The notes under the pieces were generated by a model, which saw nothing but the letters and a program-made list of their open reading frames with translations, did not search any database and was not told the origin of the DNA. Shown in pieces: positions 12,756 to 19,200 of a stretch of 20,611 bases of DNA. The translations under genes were made by a program, and so were the position numbers. Source of the stretch: Comamonadaceae bacterium (GTDB lineage Bacteria > Pseudomonadota > Gammaproteobacteria > Burkholderiales > Burkholderiaceae); the NCBI GenBank assembly GCA_947377705.1, contig CANCGU010000019.1, positions 1 to 20,611 of the forward strand, in the 5' to 3' direction. The first letter of the stretch is position 1. Each line of letters opens with the position of its first letter.

Positions 12756-14797
12756 TCACGATTAAAAATGTCACCTTGCGCCGCAGCGCCAAGGTGTTGC
12801 TCGAAGGCGCTACCGTCACCTTGAACCCCGGTGAAAAAGTAGGCTTGGTGGGCCGCAACGGCGCAGGCAAATCGTCGCTGTTTGCATTGCTCAACGGCAA
12901 CTTGCAAGAAGACTCGGGCGAGTTCTACATCCCCACGCAATGGCGCATGGGTCAAGTGGCCCAAGACATGCCCGAGACCGAGCAAAGCGCCACCGAGTTC
13001 GTGATTGAAGGCGACACGGTGCTGAACGACGCACGCGCCGAAGTGGCCGCTGCAGAAGCCACGGAAGACGGCGAACGTTTGGGCAATGCCTACATGGCGC
13101 TTTATGACGCGGGTGAACACGATGCGCAGTCACGCGCGCAAGCCCTCATCTTGGGTCTGGGCTTTAAAACGACGGAGCTCGACAACCCAGTGAACAGCTT
13201 CTCAGGCGGTTGGCGCATGCGCTTGCAACTGGCGCGTGCGCTGATGTGTCCGTCTGACTTGCTGCTGCTTGACGAACCCACCAACCACTTGGACTTGGAC
13301 GCGTTGGTATGGCTCGAAGCTTGGCTCAAACGCTACGAAGGCACGATGGTCGTCATCAGCCATGACCGCGAATTTTTGGACGCCGTAACCAACGTCACCC
13401 TGCACATTGACCACGGCAAGCTGGTGCGCTATGGCGGTAACTACAGCAAGTTTGAAGACATGCGTGCCGAGCAAATGGAACTGCAACAAAACGCTTTTTC
13501 TAAGCAGCAAGACAAGATTGCGCATTTGCAAAAGTTCATTGCACGCTTCAAGGCCAAGGCCAGCAAAGCCAAGCAAGCGCAAAGTCGTGTCAAGGCCTTG
13601 GATCGCATGGAGAAGATTGCCCCGTTGTTGGCTGATGCCGACTTCAGCTTCGAGTTCAAAGAACCCGCCAACTTGCCCAACCCCATGCTGAGCATGCAAG
13701 GCGTGAGCGTGGGCTACTCTGCCCCTGACGATGCACCGGCGGGCACGCCACCCACGGTTATCGTGCAAAACGTCAGTCGATCGGTGCTGGCGGGTCAGCG
13801 CATTGGCATCTTGGGTGCCAACGGCCAAGGTAAGTCGACGCTGGTGAAAACCATTGCGCGTGATTTAAAAGCCATTGGCGGCGACATGACCGAAGGCAAA
13901 GGCCTCAACATCGGCTACTTTGCGCAGCAAGAACTCGATGTGCTGCATCCCGAAGACAACCCGCTTCAGCACATGATTGACCTGTGCAAAAAGCTCACCG
14001 CCGACGGCAAGCTCGCAGGCCAAGCCACACGCGAGCAAGACTTGCGCAGTTTCTTAGGCCAGTTCAACTTTGGTGGCGACATGGTCAAGCAAGCCGTGGG
14101 CAGCATGAGTGGTGGCGAAAAAGCCCGCCTCGTGCTGTGCATGTTGGTGTGGCAACGCCCCAACCTCTTGCTGATGGACGAACCTACCAACCACTTGGAC
14201 TTGGCGACTCGCGAAGCGCTGAGCATGGCGCTCAACGAGTTTGAAGGCACCGTGATGCTGGTCAGCCATGACCGCGCCTTGCTGCGTGCGGTGTGTGACG
14301 AGTTCTGGATGGTGTCACGCGGCGGCGTGGAGCCCTTTGATGGCGACTTGGACGACTACCAACGCTATCTGCTGGACGAAGGCAAACGCCTGCGCGCCGA
14401 AGCTGTGGCGGTTGCAAATACTGCGGCATTGAAACCTGCCGCTCCCGCTGCTCAAGCCGCTGCAGCTGTGGTGGTTGAAGCCGTGAAAGCGCCTGCGGTC
14501 GCGGCTAAACCCATGGCCTCTCGCGACCAACGCAAAGAAGATGCACAGCTGCGCAAAGACATCAACGAGAAGAAACGCCCTTTGAAAAAAGAGTTTGATG
14601 GTGTAGAAAAAACCATGGCCACGCTGGAGTCTGAAAAAACTGCGTTGCATGACAAACTCGCCACCCCCCTCACCCCGGCTGACATTGCCGAAGCCGGTAA
14701 ACGTCTGAAAGCAGTGGAAGACGAGCTGGCAGCGCTGGAGCTGCGTTGGTTAGAGCTGACCGAAGCCATGGATGCGATTGAAGCCGCAATGGCTTAA
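12752..14797 (+). CDS. ABC-F family ATPase, YheS-like
   Basis: The 681-aa protein has two ABC domains and no membrane segment. The first has Walker A GRNGAGKS (34-41), signature SFSGGW (149-154) and Walker B LLLDEPTNHLD (171-181). The second has GANGQGKS (355-362), MSGGEK (452-457) and LLMDEPTNHLD (473-483). Between them (about 235-300) is the charged helical P-site tRNA-interacting linker typical of ABC-F. After the second domain comes an Ala/Pro-rich tether (about 552-590), then a charged C-terminal coiled coil (about 590-681). ABC-F proteins act on the ribosome, rescuing or regulating stalled complexes. The N terminus and overall layout fit YheS (E. coli about 637 aa) better than EttA. Uup is a close alternative, so I leave the symbol blank. 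The start overlaps the prmB stop, and the end converges on the HTTM gene with an 18-bp gap. Confidence 0.88.
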   Translation: MITIKNVTLRRSAKVLLEGATVTLNPGEKVGLVGRNGAGKSSLFALLNGNLQEDSGEFYIPTQWRMGQVAQDMPETEQSATEFVIEGDTVLNDARAEVAAAEATEDGERLGNAYMALYDAGEHDAQSRAQALILGLGFKTTELDNPVNSFSGGWRMRLQLARALMCPSDLLLLDEPTNHLDLDALVWLEAWLKRYEGTMVVISHDREFLDAVTNVTLHIDHGKLVRYGGNYSKFEDMRAEQMELQQNAFSKQQDKIAHLQKFIARFKAKASKAKQAQSRVKALDRMEKIAPLLADADFSFEFKEPANLPNPMLSMQGVSVGYSAPDDAPAGTPPTVIVQNVSRSVLAGQRIGILGANGQGKSTLVKTIARDLKAIGGDMTEGKGLNIGYFAQQELDVLHPEDNPLQHMIDLCKKLTADGKLAGQATREQDLRSFLGQFNFGGDMVKQAVGSMSGGEKARLVLCMLVWQRPNLLLMDEPTNHLDLATREALSMALNEFEGTVMLVSHDRALLRAVCDEFWMVSRGGVEPFDGDLDDYQRYLLDEGKRLRAEAVAVANTAALKPAAPAAQAAAAVVVEAVKAPAVAAKPMASRDQRKEDAQLRKDINEKKRPLKKEFDGVEKTMATLESEKTALHDKLATPLTPADIAEAGKRLKAVEDELAALELRWLELTEAMDAIEAAMA

Positions 14798-14814
14798 ACC
14801 AACGTTTGATATCT

Positions 14815-14845
14815 CTTAAACAAAGCGCGCACTGAACTGCGCGCT
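14815..14845 (-). terminator. Candidate intrinsic terminator of the HTTM unit
   Basis: On the minus strand AGCGCGCA-GTTCAG-TGCGCGCT forms a perfect 8-bp, GC-rich stem with a 6-nt loop (14845-14824). TTTGTTTAAG follows directly and includes the HTTM stop codon. The hairpin therefore lies inside the last codons of that gene. The T-tract is interrupted by one G. On the plus strand no T-run follows the stem, so it is unlikely to end the ABC-F transcript. Confidence 0.45.
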
Positions 14846-15664
14846 GCACCAAATGATGGCGGGGAACGCGCACAGCCACGCCCAGAAGAATCGGTTCAAG
14901 CCAAAGAACCAAAACACCAAGAAGTGAAACATCGCCGCCACGGCGCAAAACAAAGCCGCCAAGCGTGGGTCCAGTAAGCTGAACGGAAACAAAATTTCCC
15001 ACACGATGAAGTCCCACGAGCCCAGCATGGCCAGCCACTTGTTGCGCAACGGGTGCGTGGGAAGCAGCGGCCCATAGATGGCACCATTCAAAAAGATGGT
15101 CATGGCCGAGCCATTGCGCCATTCAGGGCGCAGCAGCTTCACCGCCCCCGACATGAAGTAGGACGTGATGGCTTGAATGGCGATGTACCAAAAGCCTGCT
15201 TGCCAACCCAACTCAACATTGCCCAACGCGCCCACCACTTGCGAGATGAGCAAGCCCGTGAGCACCACCAAGGTCATGAAGTCGCTGCCGCCGTTGAATG
15301 CACCACGCCAACGGATGAGGATGAGCAAGTTACCCGCAAACAAAAAACCAATCAGTGGCAACGATGCGCCCTGCCAGGCCAGCCACACAGCAGCCAGCAA
15401 ACGCAGCAGCAAATGCAGCTGATACACGCGTGGCTGAAACAACACATCCAACAATGCACGTATGGATGAATTGGGAATATCCGCGCGTTGTAACGGCCAA
15501 GACCACAGCCCCTCGTCTGCCGTGGCTTTGCCCATTCGCAAATACTCCAAGGTTTGAATAGCCAAACTCCAGGCAAACACCAGCTCGGTAGCACGAATGG
15601 CCATCAGCGTGGGGGCCTTAACCAAAGCCTCTACAAAGACGGGGATCAATGTGGCACTCAGCAT
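14816..15664 (-). CDS. HTTM-family (vitamin K-dependent carboxylase-like) polytopic membrane protein
   Basis: The 282-aa protein is very hydrophobic, with about six to eight membrane segments (around 25-40, 83-97, 101-118, 128-148, 156-172, 217-231, 235-255, 257-275). Two loops resemble the HTTM (horizontally transferred transmembrane, VKGC-like) superfamily. One is FNGGSDFM (123-130) after a membrane segment. The other is YFMSGAVKLLRPEWRNGSAM (169-188), which matches the family pattern of small residue-G-x-x-K-L, then W-x-x-G. Relatives include eukaryotic gamma-glutamyl carboxylase and bacterial SdpB, which matures an antimicrobial peptide; most others have no known role. The ATG overlaps the upstream gene by 7 bp and follows a GGAGG ribosome-binding site, so the pair is one translational unit. 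The family call is fairly sure; the function is unknown. Confidence 0.75.
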   Translation of the reverse strand: MLSATLIPVFVEALVKAPTLMAIRATELVFAWSLAIQTLEYLRMGKATADEGLWSWPLQRADIPNSSIRALLDVLFQPRVYQLHLLLRLLAAVWLAWQGASLPLIGFLFAGNLLILIRWRGAFNGGSDFMTLVVLTGLLISQVVGALGNVELGWQAGFWYIAIQAITSYFMSGAVKLLRPEWRNGSAMTIFLNGAIYGPLLPTHPLRNKWLAMLGSWDFIVWEILFPFSLLDPRLAALFCAVAAMFHFLVFWFFGLNRFFWAWLCAFPAIIWCSAQFSARFV

Positions 15665-16173
15665 GCCGCCTCCACCGGTGAGGTCATCATCACTTGCGTA
15701 TCGACGTTTTTAGTGCGGCCATCCAGCATCATGCGCAGCTCAAACTGGCTATGGGTGAAGTTCACATCATGCGCACGCAACACTTGGTCAGCCAAACGCG
15801 ACACCATTTTGTAACTCACCAAACCACGCGGGTCAACGCCCTCGGGCAAGTCATGCAAATCGGCCCAAAAGTGATCCACCATGTTTTGTTGACCTAAACC
15901 GATGTTGGTGTCGGGGTTGTGCACAAAGTGGCTCAGTCGACGAACGCGACGTGGGTAAATCAACACCCAATCGGACCACTGCAATTCACCTGAAGCCAGC
16001 TGCACAGCCGAGCGGGCATAGAGATGCGGTACATAGCCCACCGCATGAAAGAACTTCCAATTTGGGAAAAACGCGCGCAGCAAAAATAGCCACGGCCCCT
16101 TAATGATGGGGGTTTTAACCAGCAGCGAAACAATCAACGCCACAAAGTAAAGGGTTACAAGTAATTCAGTCAT
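15658..16173 (-). CDS. Hypothetical N-terminally membrane-anchored protein paired with HTTM protein
   Basis: I do not recognise this 171-aa protein with confidence. Residues 3-19 form a membrane segment. A second hydrophobic stretch at about 27-36 runs into RAFFPNWKFFHAVGYVPHLY (33-52), an aromatic-rich segment. The remaining 120 residues are soluble and mixed alpha/beta, with a single cysteine as the last residue (171). No signal-peptidase site is obvious, so it is probably anchored with a large soluble domain. It overlaps the HTTM gene by 7 bp (ATGCTGA), which argues that the two products act together. The layout resembles SdpA, the small anchored partner of SdpB in Bacillus toxin maturation, and the FFPNWKFF stretch is loosely like SdpA sequence. 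I regard that as suggestive only. No Shine-Dalgarno sequence is visible before its ATG. Confidence 0.75.
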   Translation of the reverse strand: MTELLVTLYFVALIVSLLVKTPIIKGPWLFLLRAFFPNWKFFHAVGYVPHLYARSAVQLASGELQWSDWVLIYPRRVRRLSHFVHNPDTNIGLGQQNMVDHFWADLHDLPEGVDPRGLVSYKMVSRLADQVLRAHDVNFTHSQFELRMMLDGRTKNVDTQVMMTSPVEAAC

Positions 16174-16181
16174 CTGAATTT

Positions 16182-16219
16182 ATTTGACACCAAATTAAAT
16201 ACAGAAAACGCGAATCTGT
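16182..16219. repeat. Two short inverted repeats in the 49-bp spacer
   Basis: ATTTG-ACAC-CAAAT (16182-16195) and ACAGA-N9-TCTGT (16201-16219) are perfect 5-bp arms. The first overlaps the end of the candidate -10 box and the predicted transcription start, where an operator would sit. The second lies in the -35/-10 spacer and could also form a weak hairpin after the exoprotein stop. Both are short enough to occur by chance. Confidence 0.3.
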
Positions 16220-16222
16220 GAA
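16187..16222 (-). promoter_or_regulatory. Candidate sigma-70 promoter for the anchored-protein/HTTM pair
   Basis: On the minus strand TTCACA (16222-16217, five of six to TTGACA) is followed by exactly 17 bp and then TTTAAT (16199-16194, five of six to TATAAT). Transcription would start near 16187 and give a leader of about 14 nt before the ATG at 16173. The -35 box abuts the stop codon of the upstream exoprotein gene, which suggests the pair can be expressed on its own. By-eye call. Confidence 0.5.
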
Positions 16223-19200
16223 TTATTTTCTGGGCTTCTCTTGGATCACCATCACAGACTCAACGCCACCAACCGAGACTTTTAACTGCAGTGGGAAGGC
16301 CCCTGCTGGAACATTGGCGGCAGTGAATGTCTTTTTCGTAGCGTCGTAGCTCAACCAGTCTGGCATAGGCTTTCCGTCGGCTTGGCCTATGCGAACCTGC
16401 GCATCCGCAGGCTGGTCTGCCAAGGCGTGTGGATCCAGTTCAAAACTAAAGTTGCTGCCAGGCGTGGCCACTTCGGGTGCGATTTGAACATCGATGAGTC
16501 CCGACACCGTGCTGCTTGGCTTGCGGCCAACCGCAACAGTGATGTCTGCGCCTAATGAGTCAGATTTACTTGAGGTCATTGTCGGCGCTGGGAGCGCAGC
16601 GTCCTGCATTTTTGATTCCACACGCACCAGTAAGGCGCCCGCAGATACCGCATTGAGGAGCTGTGGATGGTTGATTTGAATGATGCCGCCCTTGTACAAG
16701 ATACCGCCCTTCCAGACGTTCTTCGGATCCATCAAGTAAATCTTCGCAGTGCCGGCGTCAAAGTTTGTCTCAGCGCCGGTGTACATCGGCCCTGACTGGG
16801 TGATGTAGAAGCCACCGCTGTTGACCTTGAGATCGCCGGTGAAGGTGATGTCTTTGCCCAAGTTAATTGTCCCGTGGCCCATCAGGTCGGCCGTCTTGCC
16901 GACGCTGACCTTGCCCAGGATGAACCCGCCTGCAGCCGAGATTTGCAGCTTTCCTGGGGTGCTGATGGACATCTCACCCGGGCCAAAGTTGTTGGCCGCG
17001 GTGAGGATGATGTCACCGTCTGGGGTCAAGAAGTCTGACGCGCCATCAATGCTCAGTGGCCCCGACTGGGTGATGTTGCCCGAGACGGTTCTGGCCACCA
17101 GCGTGCCTGTGATCTGGCTGGTCGCCAAGATGAGGCCCGACTTGTTGGTCACGCTCACCGAGCCCCAAGTGCCGCCGTTGGCTTGCTTGAACGAGACGCC
17201 GCCAGCGAAGTTGTTCTCGGTGACGCTCAGGTCCGCGGCTTGGTTTGTCGCGCCGTCAGCGGTAAACGTCGTGAGCCCACCAACGGAGAGTGTGGTGCCG
17301 GCGGACTGTTTCACGCCGCCCTTGGCCTTTGCGGTGCCCGTCGTGGCGCTGAAGTTGCCTGCTACCTTGACGTTGCCCAAGAGTTGGTCTGTCTTGCTGA
17401 CAAGCGACACGTTGACCCCGCCGGATGTGGCCGTGATCGACTTGAAGTCGACACGCTCGGCGCTCAAGGTTGACGTTGCGGAGACGGTGATAGGGTCGCC
17501 ATAGGTCTGTATGCCTGTGGTGGTGACCACCACACCGTTGAGTTGTGTCGAGCCAGCGGCGTCGGTCGTGACACTCTTCAGGGCGGTTGTCGCGCCGACT
17601 TTCCCGCTGAATGCAGTCAAGCCCGCTGTGTTGAGCCACAGATCAAAGCCACCGTCCACCGTCGATGCCAGGGTGAGGTTGCCTGAACCCGTGCTCTCGA
17701 ACATCGTTGCCGCGACGAGGACAACAGCATCGTTGTAACTCTGCGCGCCCGTGGTCTTAACGTAGGTTCCTGTAAAGCTCTTACCAGACAAGGTGGTGAC
17801 CGGCGCCGCACCGCTGAACTTCACGCTGCCGCCTGCGTCTGTCGTCACGCTGGTGAGCGTCGTGACTGCACCAATAGACTGGTTAAAGGTCGTGACGCCT
17901 GTGGTGTTCACCGTCAGGTTGTAAGCCCCGTTGATCGCACCGTTGAACGTGATGTCACCCTGCCCCGTGCTCTCAAAGATGACATCCGCGCCCAATTCGA
18001 TGGCATCGTTGTAGGTCTGCAGGCCTGTCGTCTTGACAGAGTTTGCACTGACACGAACCGAGCCCGGCTCGTCCGTGATCAGGCTCTTGAGTGGCGATGA
18101 CCCGCCCACGGTTGAGGTGAAGGTCGTGACCCCTGATGTTTTCACCTCGAGCGCTTGAGCGCCGTCAACGGTGGTCATGAAGGCGATGTCGCCTCCACCT
18201 GAGCTGCTCAGAATCGCGTCGGATTCCAATGTAACGGCACCCTTATAGGTCTGGGCGCCGGCGGTGGTCACGGTGCCTCCCTTGATGGTCGATGCCCCAT
18301 CAACGATCAGAGCGCCTGTACCCGTTGCAGCGGCGTTGAACTTAACAGCCGAGCCTTTGAGCGTGGTGTTGCCAGTCATCTTCAAGGCGTCGTTGTAGAC
18401 CTGCTCTGCCGTGGTCGTCACGGCGCCGCCGTTGACGTTGACCTCGCCGCCCGCGTCAGTTGTCAGGCTGCTGAGAGCTGTCTTGCTGCCAACGGCGCCG
18501 GTGAAGGTTGTCACGCCGGAGCTGTTCACCACGAGCTTTTGGCCGCCGTCGACCGTGCCGCCAAAGGTCACCGCACCGCCGCCCGACTTCAGCGTGGCAT
18601 CCGTGAGCAGAGTCACTGGCGTATCCGCGTCGCCCAGCGTGATGGCTGTGTTGCCGGCGGTCTCGATGCCGCCGGCGAGGCTCACAGAGCTTGGGGCGAC
18701 GGCCTTCAGGCCGCCCGCGAAGACCAGCTTGTCCGTGGCAGTCTTGCCCAGCGCCAGTGTGCCGGTGTTCAAGAACTCGGTTGCGGCAGTCACGTTGGTG
18801 CTGCTGCCCGAGAGCTCAACGTTGTAACCCTTGGCAGTGGTCGTCAGCAGCGGTGTCGTTAGGCTGCCAGAGAAGCGGATCGTCTTGCCGGCCACGGTGT
18901 CGCTCAGCACCACGCTTGTGGACGTCTTCACTGCGGCGAAGACTGCCCCACCGCTGTTAGCGAGCGTGAGGGTCTTGAGTGGGTGCACGTCACCGACCGC
19001 ACCGACGACGCTCACTAGGCCCGCTGTCCCTGAGTTGATGGTCAGCGACTGCACGCCGTCAGAGGCACCGTTGACGGTGTTCCCGAATGTGATGTTCGCG
19101 CCAGTCGCCACGTCCTTCGTTGTGTCAAAGGTCGCATCGTTTTCTAGGATCACCTTGTCGTTGAAGGCCTGTGCACCCGTTGTGTAGATATTGATCGCGT

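Noticed and set aside
16184..16189. Perfect TTGACA on the plus strand in the 49-bp spacer
   Set aside because: No -10-like hexamer is found 16-18 bp downstream, and there is no plus-strand gene to the right.
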